A stretch of 64,000 bases of DNA from SSF14 sp046331245 (GCA_046331245.1 JAXLRH010000002.1:248001-312000); one strand, 5' to 3'; shown: positions 48,103-57,315, counted from the first letter of the stretch. Program-made: numbers and translations. Notes: generated by a model not told the origin, from the sequence alone.

Positions 48103-49338
48103 TCAGACCGTGACACGATCCATCGAGCTGTACGCCGTCTCGGCGTGCTCACGGATGTCGAGTCCCTCGGATTCCACCTCGGGGCTCACCCGGAGGCCGA
48201 TGGTGGCGTCGAGCGCCTTGGCGATGACGAACGTGACCACGAACGAGAAGACGATCGTGACGCCGTTCGCCAGGGCCTGCTCGCCGAGCAGGCGGAAGCC
48301 GCCGCCGTAGAAGAGGCCGGCCGCGAACTTCAGGTCGGGGTTGATCGTCGCCCGGAACGCCTCGGGATCGGCGAAGAGGCCGATGAGGAGCGAGCCCACG
48401 AGACCGCCGACGAAGTGGACGCCGATCACGTCGAGCGCGTCGTCGAAGCCGAACTTCGTCTTGAGTCCCACGGCGAGCGCGCACACCACGCCGGCGATCA
48501 GACCGATGAGGACGGCCGACCCGCCCGTGACGAACCCGCACGCCGGGGTGATCGCCACGAGACCGGCGACGATGCCCGAGGCCACGCCGAGGTTGGTGAA
48601 GTGGTGGTCGCGGATGCGCTCGGTGACCGCCCACGAGAGACCTGCGGCCGAGGCCGCGAGCATCGTGTTGATGAACGCCTGCGTGGCACGGCCGTCGGCG
48701 GCGAGCGCCGAACCGGCGTTGAAGCCGAACCAGCCGAACCACAGGATGCCGGTGCCCAGCATCACGAGCGGCATCGAGTGGGGCGGCGACACCTTCTCCG
48801 GCCACCCCGCACGCTTGCCCAGCACGAGGACGACGGCCAGCGCTGCGATGCCGGCGTTCACGTGGATGGCGGTGCCACCCGCGAAGTCGAGCGAGCCACG
48901 CTGCAGCAGCCAGCCGTTCGCCGAGAAGACCCAGTAGGTGACGGGCACGTACACGAGCAGCACCCAGACGGGGACGAAGATCGCCCAGGCCGAGAACTTC
49001 ATGCGATCGGCGATCGCGCCCGAGATGAGCGCCGGCGTGATCGCGGCGAACGTCGCCAGGAAGATCAGGATCGCCGGCTCACCGGAACCGAAGTCGAGGT
49101 TCCGCAGGAACGCCTTGTCGAAGTTCCCGATGAGGCCTCCGCTCCCGCTGAAGGCGAGGGAGTACCCCACCAGCATCCACAGCAGCGGCACCACCAGGAG
49201 GCACCAGAAGTTCATCATCAGCATGTTGAGCACGTTCTTCGAACGCACCATGCCTCCGTAGAAGAACGCCAGTCCTGGCGTCATGAAGAGTACGAGGGCA
49301 GCCCCAACGAGCACCCACGCGGTGTTTCCGCTATCCAT
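48103..49338 (-). CDS. amtB: ammonium transporter AmtB, copy 1
   Basis: 411 residues, about 11 membrane helices. Diagnostic parts: FFYGGMVRSKNVLNMLMMN, the twin channel histidines in GGTAIHVNAGI and IGVHFVGGLVG, and TGILWFGWFGFNAGSAL. It conducts ammonia/ammonium and is closed by PII. Start at 49338 with AAAGGGA upstream. Co-transcribed with the PII gene that follows. Confidence 0.95.
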   Translation of the reverse strand: MDSGNTAWVLVGAALVLFMTPGLAFFYGGMVRSKNVLNMLMMNFWCLLVVPLLWMLVGYSLAFSGSGGLIGNFDKAFLRNLDFGSGEPAILIFLATFAAITPALISGAIADRMKFSAWAIFVPVWVLLVYVPVTYWVFSANGWLLQRGSLDFAGGTAIHVNAGIAALAVVLVLGKRAGWPEKVSPPHSMPLVMLGTGILWFGWFGFNAGSALAADGRATQAFINTMLAASAAGLSWAVTERIRDHHFTNLGVASGIVAGLVAITPACGFVTGGSAVLIGLIAGVVCALAVGLKTKFGFDDALDVIGVHFVGGLVGSLLIGLFADPEAFRATINPDLKFAAGLFYGGGFRLLGEQALANGVTIVFSFVVTFVIAKALDATIGLRVSPEVESEGLDIREHAETAYSSMDRVTV

Positions 49339-49445
49339 CTGTTTCCCTTTCACGTCGAGCCCGGCCCGACGGTGCAGTGGGCCGGGCGCGTGGCCCGACG
49401 TGACGTCTACACGGCGGCGGCATCGGCCGTCCACCGGGGTGGGTT

Positions 49446-49799
49446 TCAGACGACTGCGGGAGGACCTCGCGAGAGTCGGGCGACACCGACTCGATCGCGA
49501 GAGGTCGCCGCGACGTCGCCGACTCCGGCGACGAGCAGCAGCGCGATGACCGCCACGGTGACCAGCACCGCCATCGTGATCCGCTGACGCGGCACGACGG
49601 GTCGACGGGCCCGGTGCGCATGAGACACGACCTCGCGCGTCCCGGGCGCCGTGGCGACGAACCCCGTCGCGGTCTCGCTCGACCGCGCGACGGCGTGCGC
49701 GGGGCCGGCATCGACCTGGGCCAGGGCCGGCGCGCCGATGGCGACACCCCCCAGGACCAGGGCGAGCGCGGCGATCCAGTGCACTCGGCGGGCGGTCAT
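49446..49799 (-). CDS. small secreted/membrane-anchored protein, unknown
   Basis: 117 residues. An N-terminal signal peptide (WIAALALVLGGVAIGAPALAQV, cut near ALA-Q) and a second hydrophobic helix at about 75-95 (MAVLVTVAVIALLLVAGV), so the product is probably anchored with a short exposed loop of about 45 residues. Basic residues RARRPVVPRQR precede the second helix. No family recognised. It lies 107 bases upstream of amtB on the same strand. Confidence 0.5.
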   Translation of the reverse strand: MTARRVHWIAALALVLGGVAIGAPALAQVDAGPAHAVARSSETATGFVATAPGTREVVSHAHRARRPVVPRQRITMAVLVTVAVIALLLVAGVGDVAATSRDRVGVARLSRGPPAVV

Positions 49800-49887
49800 G
49801 GACGAAGTGTCGACGAACGGGATTGCAGCGCCGGGTCCGCGATGTTTCCAGCGTGTGAACAGATCTCGGACGCCGGTTCCGGGTGGC

Positions 49888-49893
49888 TACGCT
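49888..49893 (+). promoter_or_regulatory. -10 element TACGCT of nhaA
   Basis: TACGCT ends 7 bases before the GTG at 49901 and is incompatible with translation from the in-frame GTG at 49883, which lies upstream of it. Confidence 0.45.
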
Positions 49894-49900
49894 CCTGGTC

Positions 49901-51061
49901 GTGCGCCCGCTCCGGGAGTTCCTCGCGACCGAGAGCGCCGGCGCGGTGCTGCTGGCGGGCGCAGCGGTGGTCGCGCTCCTCTGGGCGAACGCATGGCCCG
50001 GCAGCTACGCGGACGTCCTGCACCTCCCGGTGTCGCTCAACGCCGGACTCCGGATGCACTTCACCGCGCAGCACGTCGTCAACGACGCCCTGATGTCCGT
50101 CTTCTTCCTCGTCGTCGGGATGGAGATCAAGCGAGAGCTGGTCGACGGTGAGCTCTCGTCCCCGCGGCAGGCGGCGCTCCCCGCGCTGGCGGCCCTCGGC
50201 GGGATGGTCGTCCCGGCCGGGCTCTACCTCGCCCTCACCGCCGGTACAGGCGACACGCACGCGTGGGGCATCCCGATGGCGACCGACATCGCCCTCGCCC
50301 TCGGGGTGGTGGTGGCCCTCGGGTCGCGCGTGCCCACCGGGGCGAAGGTGTTCCTCCTCGCCCTGGCCGTCGTCGACGACATCGGCGCGATCGTCGTCAT
50401 CGCCGTCGCCTACAGCGCCGGCGTGCGCTGGTGGTACCTGCTCGGAGCGCTGGCGTGCGTGGCGGCGGTGGCGTTCGTCGCCCGCGTACGCCCCGAGAGC
50501 ACGGTCATCGTGGTGCTGCTCGGCCTCCTCATGTGGCGCCTCACGTACGCGGCCGGCATCCACGCGACGATCGCCGGGGTCGCGATGGGGCTGCTCACCC
50601 CGACGCACCGCATCCCGGCGCTCGAACACCGCCTGCATCCGTGGTCGAGCCTGGTGATCGTCCCGATCTTCGCGTTCATGAACGCCGGGGTCGCCGTCGA
50701 CGGCACGGCGTTGCGGGCCGCGCTCGACTCGCGTGTCGCGCTCGGCGTGGCCGTGGGCCTCCTCGTCGGCAAGCCGCTCGGCATCCTGCTGGCGGTCCGC
50801 CTCGGCACCCGCCTCGGCCTGCAGCTCCCCACCGGCGTCGACATGCCGATGATCGCGGCGCTCGGCGTCGTGGCCGGCATCGGCTTCACCGTGTCGATCC
50901 TCGTGGCGGACCTCGCGCTCGACCACGTGGAGACGGTCGCCGCCGCCAAGATCGCGATCATCGCGGCATCGACGGGTGCCGCCGCGATCGGAGCGTTGGC
51001 GCTACGACTCCGTTCGGGACAGCTCCATGATGAGGTCGCGCTCGGCGCCGATGGTGGTTGA
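49901..51061 (+). CDS. nhaA: Na+/H+ antiporter NhaA
   Basis: 386 residues from GTG at 49901 (VRPLREFLATESAG). About 12 membrane helices; the paired aspartates of the ion site are in LALAVVDDIGAIVVIAVAY, and FFLVVGMEIKREL is the family signature, with WRLTYAAGIHATIAGVAMGLL and GKPLGILLAVRL further on. It exchanges sodium for protons. The last 60 bases overlap the 3' end of the convergent MBL gene. Confidence 0.94.
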   Translation: MRPLREFLATESAGAVLLAGAAVVALLWANAWPGSYADVLHLPVSLNAGLRMHFTAQHVVNDALMSVFFLVVGMEIKRELVDGELSSPRQAALPALAALGGMVVPAGLYLALTAGTGDTHAWGIPMATDIALALGVVVALGSRVPTGAKVFLLALAVVDDIGAIVVIAVAYSAGVRWWYLLGALACVAAVAFVARVRPESTVIVVLLGLLMWRLTYAAGIHATIAGVAMGLLTPTHRIPALEHRLHPWSSLVIVPIFAFMNAGVAVDGTALRAALDSRVALGVAVGLLVGKPLGILLAVRLGTRLGLQLPTGVDMPMIAALGVVAGIGFTVSILVADLALDHVETVAAAKIAIIAASTGAAAIGALALRLRSGQLHDEVALGADGG

Positions 51062-51625
51062 GTCGCCGTGGCCGGTGTGCACGACCGTGTGGTCGGGCAG
51101 GGCGAGCAGGCGCTCGCGGATCGAGCTGAGGATCGTCGGGCGGTCGGAGTAGCTGCGCCCGGTGGCGCCGGGGCCGCCGCAGAACAGGGTGTCCCCGCTG
51201 AAGAGCACACCGGTGCGCGAGTCGTGGAAGCAGCAGCACCCGGGCGAGTGACCGGGCGTGTGGAGCACCGACAGGTCGTGGCCACCGCTCGAGTAGCGGG
51301 CCCCCTCCGACAGCTCCACGTCGGGCCGACGACCGGGATACACGACGTCCCACAGCATGGAGTCCTGCGGGTGGAGCGCGATGGGCGCGTCCACGACCTC
51401 GGAGAGGTCGACCGCCGCGTTGATGTGATCGTTGTGGCCGTGCGTGAGCAGGATCTGGCGCACGCGACGGCCGTCGACGGCGGCGACGATGGCCTCGTGG
51501 TCGTGGGCGGCGTCGATGACCGTGACCTCGCGGTCGTCGCCGACGATCCAGATGTTGTTGGTGACGTCGAAGTCCTCGCCGTCGAGGCTGAAGATCCCGT
51601 CGGTGGTGACGAGCTCGACGGTCAT
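51002..51625 (-). CDS. MBL-fold hydrolase (glyoxalase II-like), partner of MscR
   Basis: 207 residues. Metallo-beta-lactamase zinc motif THGHNDHINAA, then HTPGHSPGCCCF, SGDTLF and a final His in VVHTGHGDSTTI. The compact fold resembles hydroxyacylglutathione hydrolases. Its ATG overlaps the mscR stop (TGATG). In mycobacteria a similar pair follows formaldehyde dehydrogenase, so this protein may hydrolyse S-formylmycothiol or another thioester; that is inference. Confidence 0.88.
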   Translation of the reverse strand: MTVELVTTDGIFSLDGEDFDVTNNIWIVGDDREVTVIDAAHDHEAIVAAVDGRRVRQILLTHGHNDHINAAVDLSEVVDAPIALHPQDSMLWDVVYPGRRPDVELSEGARYSSGGHDLSVLHTPGHSPGCCCFHDSRTGVLFSGDTLFCGGPGATGRSYSDRPTILSSIRERLLALPDHTVVHTGHGDSTTIGAERDLIMELSRTES

Positions 51626-52710
51626 CAGAGCTCGACCACCGAACGGAGCACCTCGCCGCGCTCCATCTTGTGGAAGGCCTCCTCCACGTCGTCGAGGCCG
51701 GTGGTCTCGCTGACGAACCGGTCGAGGTCGAGGCGGCCCTGCAGGTAGAGGTCGATCAGCATCGGGAAGTCCCGCTCCGGCAGGCAGTCGCCGTACCACG
51801 AGCTCTTGAGGGCGCCGCCGCGGCCGAACACCTCTTGGAACGGCAGCTCCAGCACCATGTCGGGCTGCGGCACGCCGACGAGCACGACGGTGCCGGCGAG
51901 ATCGCGGGCCTCGAAGCACTGGCGGTACACGCCGGGATGGCCGACGGCGTCGATGCAGACGTCGGCGCCGAACCCGCCGGTGGCGGCCTGGATGGCCTCG
52001 ACCGCGTTCTCGCGCCCCGAGTTCACCGTGTGCGTGGCGCCGAACTCCTTGGCCCACTCGAGCTTCCGGTCGTCGAGGTCGACGGCGATGATCGTGCTCG
52101 CGCCGGCGAGCCGCGCGCCCGCGATCGCCGCATCGCCGACACCCCCGCAGCCGAACACCGCGACGCTGTCGCCCCGCCCGACGTTGCCGGTGTTCATGGC
52201 AGCGCCGAGGCCGGCCATCACCCCGCACCCGAGCAGCCCCGCTGCCGACGCCGGCGCCGCCGGGTCGACCTTCGTCGCCTGGCCCGCGGCCACGAGCGTC
52301 TTCTCGCAGAACGCCCCGATGCCGAGCGCCGCCGACAGCTCCGTGCCGTCGAGCAGCGTCATCTTCTGTGACGCGTTGTGGGTGTTGAAGCAGATGTTCG
52401 GGTGGCCCTTGCGGCACGAGCGGCACTCGCCGCACACGGCACGCCAGTTGAGCACCACGAAGTCGCCGGGCGCGACGTTCGTGACGCCCTCGCCGACCGA
52501 CTCCACGGTGCCGGCCGCCTCGTGGCCGAGGAGGTAGGGGAACTCGTCGCCGATCCCGCCCTCGCGGTAGTGCAGGTCGGTGTGGCACACCCCGCACGCG
52601 GCGATGGCGACGACGACCTCGCCGGGGCCGGGATCGGGGACGACGATGGTCTCGATGGAGACGGGCGCGCCCTTCGCGGTCGCGATCACTGCTCGTACGT
52701 GTTGTGGCAT
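51625..52710 (-). CDS. mscR: S-(hydroxymethyl)mycothiol dehydrogenase
   Basis: 361 residues. Zinc-dependent medium-chain alcohol dehydrogenase: catalytic zinc ligands in GVCHTD and LGHEAAG, structural zinc from CGECRSCRKGHPNIC, NAD-binding VFGCGGVGDAAIAGARLAGA. The overall sequence, for example VLNWRAVCGECRSC and GALKSSWYGDCLPERDFP, follows the mycothiol-dependent formaldehyde dehydrogenase of actinobacteria (MscR/AdhE2). It oxidises the formaldehyde-mycothiol adduct. Operon with the MBL gene. Confidence 0.9.
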   Translation of the reverse strand: MPQHVRAVIATAKGAPVSIETIVVPDPGPGEVVVAIAACGVCHTDLHYREGGIGDEFPYLLGHEAAGTVESVGEGVTNVAPGDFVVLNWRAVCGECRSCRKGHPNICFNTHNASQKMTLLDGTELSAALGIGAFCEKTLVAAGQATKVDPAAPASAAGLLGCGVMAGLGAAMNTGNVGRGDSVAVFGCGGVGDAAIAGARLAGASTIIAVDLDDRKLEWAKEFGATHTVNSGRENAVEAIQAATGGFGADVCIDAVGHPGVYRQCFEARDLAGTVVLVGVPQPDMVLELPFQEVFGRGGALKSSWYGDCLPERDFPMLIDLYLQGRLDLDRFVSETTGLDDVEEAFHKMERGEVLRSVVEL

Positions 52711-52779
52711 CGGCTCAGCCTGCCACGACTCACCCGCCCGCCGCAGTCGTTCGCGGTCGTTCCGAAGCGCGGAGGTCGC

Positions 52780-54735
52780 CTACCAGGAACCGCCGCCGCC
52801 ACCGCCGAAGCCGCCGCCGCTGAAGCCCCCGCCGAAGCCGCTGCCGCCCGACGACGCCCCACCCGACGACGACGGCGCCGCCGCCGCCAGCGACCCCGTG
52901 GAGTGGGTCGTGAACGAGCTCATGGCGTAGCCGAAGTGGAGCGGGTCGTAGGCGTACGGGCTCGTGTACCAGACGCCGAGGCCCATCTCCTGGGGGCTGA
53001 GGCCGAGGCCCTCGAACACCTGCGCCCACTTCTCGGTGCAGCCGAACACGATGGCGTACGGCAGGTACTGGGCGAACAGGTTGTGCTGCTCGGCGAACCG
53101 CTGGCGCTCACCCTCGCCGGCGTCGAACAGCTCCTTGAAGCCCTTCACCCGGCCGAGCAGCGCCGAGCCCTTGGCCGTGCGCCGCGGGAAGTACTTCGCG
53201 GACACGATCAGCAGGAGCCCGACGATCGGCACCGGCAGGGCCACCAGCCCGAGATGCGTGTAGCGGGCCGCGAGGTAGACCAGCCCGCATCCGACGACCA
53301 GCAGCAGGACGCCGCGACCCAGCCACCGCTGACGGACGAGATCGGGGCGCACCGGGAACCAGTCGGCGGCCACCGCGTCGTCGTAGAGCTTCGACTCGAT
53401 GAGCTCGAGCTTGTCGGCGAACTTGGTCTTCAGCTCCGACAGCTTGATGACGTTGCCGGTCGCGAACAGCGACCCGAGCAGCGCCTTCTCCGCCTCCCAC
53501 AGCTCGCTCGCCCGAGCGTCGGTCGTGTGGTCGATGAGCTGCACGAGCTGGAAGTCGCCGCCGTCGCCCCCGAAGCCGAGGAAGCCCTGTGACTGCGGCG
53601 CGATCTCGTCGATGCGGAGCCAGCCGCGGACCGCGAGGTCGACGATCATCGCCGACACGTCGAGGTGGTTCGCCTGCTCGTCCCACAGGGTGCCCATGTG
53701 GCCGGGGCGGATGCCCTCCGGCGGTACGAACTCCACGGTGTTCGGCGACTTGTCGAAGAGCGGGACGGGTCCGTCGTCGCCGGACGCGTTGCCGAACGCG
53801 GCGTCGACGGCGCTACCGGCGTACCGGCGGTCGCGTCCGTTGCGCCAGCCGAGCAGGCCGATGCCGCCCACGCCTCCGAGCAGCAGCAGGCCGGACGCCG
53901 CCCCCGTGAGGCCGTTGAGGCGGAAGGCCGACGCGAGCGACCAGCGCTCCCGGAGGATGCGTGTCGTGTCGGGGTTCGTCACCTCGCCCTTGGGCATGGC
54001 GACGACCACGGTGAGCCCCTCGCCGGCGCCGAGCGGGCCCTGGCTGAACGTGGCCTGGCCGTTGGTCGCGTTCTCCGACTTGTTCGCCGAGGCACACACC
54101 AGCTGCGACCCGTTGCCGCCGGCGAAGCACGTGATCTTCGACACCGACCCAGGCACCTTCACGGTGGCCTTCGTCGCCTCGATCGGCACCGACCAGCCGT
54201 GACCGGTGATCTCCAGGTACAGCTCGTCGTGGTCGGCGAAGCCGTTGAGCACCCCGGCGAGCTTGTAGCGGATCGTGTACGTGTGCTCGCCGGTGATCGT
54301 CGTGTCGGGGTCGCCGATGCGGATCTTCGTCTGGTCCTGACCGTCGGCGGTCTCCTGGGAGATGTCGGTGTCGGCGGGCGTGTCGCCGCTGGCCGACACC
54401 TCGACGTCGCTGATCGGCGTCACGCGGTCGAACGTGGCTCCCGGCGACGACCCCTTCGGCGACGCACCGGTCCACGGGAACACCGTGGGGATGTAGCGCT
54501 CGATGCCGTGGCGGGACGTGTACCCGAAGTCGTAGTCGATCACCTCGGTGATGTCGGCCGAGCCGTCCTTGTTCACGACGACCGTCGAGTCGAACGAGAC
54601 GATCCGCTCCGAGCCGGTCTGCGCCGCGACGGTGGGCGTCGCGCCGGCGGCGCCGACGGCGGAGCCGGCGACGACGATCGGCAGCCCCAGGACGAGCAGG
54701 AGGTGGCGCAGTCGGGGGCGTCGAAGCTGGTTCAT
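52780..54735 (-). CDS. DUF2207 membrane protein
   Basis: 651 residues. Signal peptide (LLLVLGLPIVVAGSAVGAAGA), outer DUF2207 domain (about 40-265: IVSFDSTVVVNKDGSADITEVIDYDF...), a membrane helix (SGLLLLGGVGGIGLLGW), a cytoplasmic winged-helix-like part (about 350-460), two further helices near 475-520 and a Gly/Ser-rich C-terminal tail ending GGGGGGSW. This is the usual layout of this actinobacterial family; no reaction is known. Divergent from the thioredoxin-fold gene across a palindromic promoter region. Confidence 0.87.
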   Translation of the reverse strand: MNQLRRPRLRHLLLVLGLPIVVAGSAVGAAGATPTVAAQTGSERIVSFDSTVVVNKDGSADITEVIDYDFGYTSRHGIERYIPTVFPWTGASPKGSSPGATFDRVTPISDVEVSASGDTPADTDISQETADGQDQTKIRIGDPDTTITGEHTYTIRYKLAGVLNGFADHDELYLEITGHGWSVPIEATKATVKVPGSVSKITCFAGGNGSQLVCASANKSENATNGQATFSQGPLGAGEGLTVVVAMPKGEVTNPDTTRILRERWSLASAFRLNGLTGAASGLLLLGGVGGIGLLGWRNGRDRRYAGSAVDAAFGNASGDDGPVPLFDKSPNTVEFVPPEGIRPGHMGTLWDEQANHLDVSAMIVDLAVRGWLRIDEIAPQSQGFLGFGGDGGDFQLVQLIDHTTDARASELWEAEKALLGSLFATGNVIKLSELKTKFADKLELIESKLYDDAVAADWFPVRPDLVRQRWLGRGVLLLVVGCGLVYLAARYTHLGLVALPVPIVGLLLIVSAKYFPRRTAKGSALLGRVKGFKELFDAGEGERQRFAEQHNLFAQYLPYAIVFGCTEKWAQVFEGLGLSPQEMGLGVWYTSPYAYDPLHFGYAMSSFTTHSTGSLAAAAPSSSGGASSGGSGFGGGFSGGGFGGGGGGSW

Positions 54736-54744
54736 GTCGCGCTC

Positions 54745-54770
54745 AGGCTACCGCCGGAGGGCGGTAGGTT
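54745..54770. promoter_or_regulatory. divergent promoters with palindrome between them
   Basis: TACCGCC (54749-54755) and GGCGGTA (54760-54766) form an inverted repeat with a 4-base loop. Its ends are part of two -10-like hexamers facing outward: TAGCCT on the minus strand (54750-54745, 9 bases before the DUF2207 ATG) and TAGGTT on the plus strand (54765-54770, 7 bases before the thioredoxin-fold ATG). A regulator bound here would block both genes. Confidence 0.5.
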
Positions 54771-54777
54771 CGGCGCC

Positions 54778-55335
54778 ATGGCAGCGACTCCGTCCACGAT
54801 GCTGGCGCTCGGCACGCCGGCCCCCGCCTTCGATCTCCCCGACCCCGCCGGCGTCCACCACACGCTCGACTCGGTCGCCGGCGACGCTCCCGTCCTCGTC
54901 GTCGTCTTCCTCTCGAACCACTGTCCGTACGTGAAGCACATCGGCCGCGAGCTCGGTCTCGTCACGCAGCGCCTGCTGGCTCGGGGCGTCGCGGTCGTGG
55001 GGATCATGTCCAACGACGTCGAGGCCTACCCCGACGACGCTCCCCCGCTCATGGCGACCACCGCCCGCTCCTACGGCTGGGACTTCCCCTACCTGTACGA
55101 CGAGACGCAGGACGTCGCGCGCTCCTACTCCGCGGCGTGCACCCCCGACTTCTTCGTGTTCGACGCCGAGCGACGGCTCGCGTACCGCGGCCAGTTCGAC
55201 GGCGCCCGTCCGTCCAACGACGTCGCCGTCACGGGCACCGACCTCAAGGCCGCGGTCGACGCGCTCCTCGCCGGGGGGACGCCGACGGCCGACCAGCTCC
55301 CCTCGCTCGGCTGCAACGTGAAGTGGCGCGCCTGA
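54778..55335 (+). CDS. thioredoxin-fold (AhpC/TSA-like) protein
   Basis: 185 residues. Peroxiredoxin-like fold: GTPAPAFDLPDPAGV, VLVVVFLSNHCPYVKHI with a single redox-type Cys (CPYV, where thioredoxins have CxxC), GIMSNDVEAYPDDAP, and DVARSYSAACTPDFFVFD with a cis-Pro site. This pattern is the well-spread NHCPYVKH subgroup annotated as thioredoxin family; activity is probably thiol peroxidase or reductase. TAGGTT lies 7 bases upstream. Confidence 0.88.
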   Translation: MAATPSTMLALGTPAPAFDLPDPAGVHHTLDSVAGDAPVLVVVFLSNHCPYVKHIGRELGLVTQRLLARGVAVVGIMSNDVEAYPDDAPPLMATTARSYGWDFPYLYDETQDVARSYSAACTPDFFVFDAERRLAYRGQFDGARPSNDVAVTGTDLKAAVDALLAGGTPTADQLPSLGCNVKWRA

Positions 55336-55348
55336 CCGAGCCGGCCGC

Positions 55349-56218
55349 TCACTCGAAGACGGGCTCGTCCCACCACGGGACGAAGTCGGGCAGATCGTCG
55401 GCCACGCTCATCGTCCACTGCGGCGGCCGCTTCTCGAAGAACGCGGCGATGCCCTCGCGGGCGTCGGGCTGCGCCCCCGTGTAGCGCACGGCCCGGCTGT
55501 CGATGCGGTGGGCCTCCATCGGGTGCGACGCACCGAGCATCCGCCACAGCATCATCCGGCTGAGCGCGACCGACACCGGCGCCGACGTGTCGGCGATCTC
55601 CCGGGCCAACGACGTCGCCGCGGCGAGGAGCTCGTCGCCAGGGTGCACGCTGCGGAGCAGGCCGTGCTCCAGGCCCTCGCTCGCCGGGAACACCCGCGAC
55701 GTGTAGATCCACTCCGCCGCCTGCGAGATGCCCACGAGCCGCGGGAGGAACCAGCTCGAGCAGGCCTCGGGCACGATGCCCCGGGCGCCGAACACGAAGC
55801 CGAGCTTCGCACCGTCCGACGCCAGGCGGATGTCCATCGGCAGCGTCATCGTGGCCCCGATGCCGACCGCGTGCCCGTTGATCGCGGCGATCACCGGCTT
55901 GAGGCAGCGGAAGATGCGCAGCGTGAGCAGGCCGCCCCCGTCGCGCTTCGGACGGGACGCGTACTCGGGATCGGACGCGGCGAGCTCGTCGTAGTCGAAC
56001 GAGTCGGTGCCGGCCGAGAGATCGGCGCCGGCGCAGAACGCCCGGCCCGCTCCGGTGACGATCACGACGCGCACGTCGTCGTCCGCATCGATGCGGTCGA
56101 ACGCCGAGATCATCTCCCGCATCATCTCCACGGTGAACGCGTTGAGCCGGTCCGGGCGGTTCAACGTGAGGGTGGCGATGCCGTCGGAAACGTCGAGGAG
56201 GATGGTCGAGTACTCCAT
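55349..56218 (-). CDS. enoyl-CoA hydratase/isomerase family protein
   Basis: 289 residues. Crotonase fold: LTLNRPDRLNAFTVEMM, GAGRAFCAGADLSAGTDS (oxyanion hole), INGHAVGIGATMTLPMDIRLA and a second oxyanion/active segment GARGIVPEACSSWFLPRLVG, with Glu in the position usual for hydratases (PEACSSW). It hydrates enoyl-CoA in fatty-acid oxidation or a related step. Single gene, convergent with the thioredoxin-fold gene. Confidence 0.9.
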   Translation of the reverse strand: MEYSTILLDVSDGIATLTLNRPDRLNAFTVEMMREMISAFDRIDADDDVRVVIVTGAGRAFCAGADLSAGTDSFDYDELAASDPEYASRPKRDGGGLLTLRIFRCLKPVIAAINGHAVGIGATMTLPMDIRLASDGAKLGFVFGARGIVPEACSSWFLPRLVGISQAAEWIYTSRVFPASEGLEHGLLRSVHPGDELLAAATSLAREIADTSAPVSVALSRMMLWRMLGASHPMEAHRIDSRAVRYTGAQPDAREGIAAFFEKRPPQWTMSVADDLPDFVPWWDEPVFE

Positions 56219-56234
56219 CTAGGGTGTCTAGCCC

Positions 56235-56981
56235 ATGGCCCACGAGGACGCGCCGGATCCGCCCGACGAGGCCGCCCTGGTGCGACGAGCCCGTCGCGAC
56301 GGCGTCTCCCTCGCGCTGGCGGTCGGCCTGGTGGGCGTCGTGTTCGGCGTGCTCGCACGCACGTCGGGGCTCTCGGTCGCGAAGGCGTGCGCGATGTCGC
56401 TCCTCGTGTTCACGGGCGCGTCGCAGTTCACGGCCGTGAGTATCGTCGCCGCCGGCGGGTCGCCGTTCTCGGCCCTCGCGTCGGCGCTCCTGCTCGCGGC
56501 CCGAAACACGTTCTACGGCCCGGTCGCCGCCCGCTGGTTCGAGGGCGACCGCCTCCCCCGCCGCCTCGCCACCGCGCAGGTCATCATCGACGAGTCGACG
56601 GGCGTCGGGGCGGCCCAGCCCACGAATCCGTCGCGTCGCGCCGGGTTCCTCGCCGCCGGCATCGGCACCTACGTCGCGTGGAACCTGGGCACGCTGGTGG
56701 GCGCCGCCGCGGGCAATCTCGTGGGCGACCTTGAACGCCTCGGCCTCGACGCGGCGTTCGCCGCGGTGTTCGTGGCGTTGCTCGTCCCCCACGTGGGCAA
56801 CCGCCCGGGCCGCGTCGCCGCGCTCGTGGCCGGCGCCGCGGCGCTCGCCGTCACTCCGGTGCTGCCCGTCGGCCTCCCCATCGTCGTCTCCGCGGTGGGA
56901 GCGATCGCCGGCGCCGCGGTCGCCGAACGGGCCGACCTGCCAGGATCGGACGCGCCGCAATCCCCGGGGGCACCGGAATGA
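56235..56981 (+). CDS. azlC: AzlC-family branched-chain amino acid exporter, large subunit
   Basis: 248 residues, with about seven hydrophobic segments. AzlC signature: SLLVFTGASQFTAVSIVAAGGSPFSALASALLLAARNTFYG, with the conserved charged loop ESTGVGAAQ. AzlC and AzlD together export leucine or azaleucine and related amino acids. The stop overlaps azlD by 4 bases (ATGA). TAGGGT lies 9 bases upstream of the ATG. Confidence 0.9.
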   Translation: MAHEDAPDPPDEAALVRRARRDGVSLALAVGLVGVVFGVLARTSGLSVAKACAMSLLVFTGASQFTAVSIVAAGGSPFSALASALLLAARNTFYGPVAARWFEGDRLPRRLATAQVIIDESTGVGAAQPTNPSRRAGFLAAGIGTYVAWNLGTLVGAAAGNLVGDLERLGLDAAFAAVFVALLVPHVGNRPGRVAALVAGAAALAVTPVLPVGLPIVVSAVGAIAGAAVAERADLPGSDAPQSPGAPE

Positions 56982-57280
56982 GCTGGTGGCTCATCGGCGC
57001 ACTGGCCGTCGGCGCCTACGCCTTCAAGGCGCTGGGTTTCGTCGGGCTCGGCCGGGTGGAGCTCCGCGGGCCCCTCGCACACGTCGTCGCCTACCTGCCC
57101 GCCGCGCTGTTCACCGGCATCATCATGGGTGAGGCGACCGGCGACGGCAGCACCACCGTCGTCGTGACGCGCCTCGCCGGCATCGCCGTCGGGGCGGTGG
57201 CGGCGTGGCGGCGAGCGCCCCTGCTGCTGGTCATCGTGCTCAGCGCCGGGAGCGCGGCGCTGCTCCGCGCCATCGTGTGA
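56978..57280 (+). CDS. azlD: AzlD-family exporter, small subunit
   Basis: 100 residues, three to four hydrophobic helices (WWLIGALAVGAYAFKALGFVGL; VVAYLPAALFTGIIMGEA; LAGIAVGAVAAWRRAPLLLVIVLSAG). Size, position and the LPAAL segment identify the AzlD partner; translation is coupled to azlC. Convergent with the second PII gene. Confidence 0.88.
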   Translation: MSWWLIGALAVGAYAFKALGFVGLGRVELRGPLAHVVAYLPAALFTGIIMGEATGDGSTTVVVTRLAGIAVGAVAAWRRAPLLLVIVLSAGSAALLRAIV

Positions 57281-57315
57281 CGCGGAGCAGCGGACGGACG
57301 GTTCGGGAACCGCAG

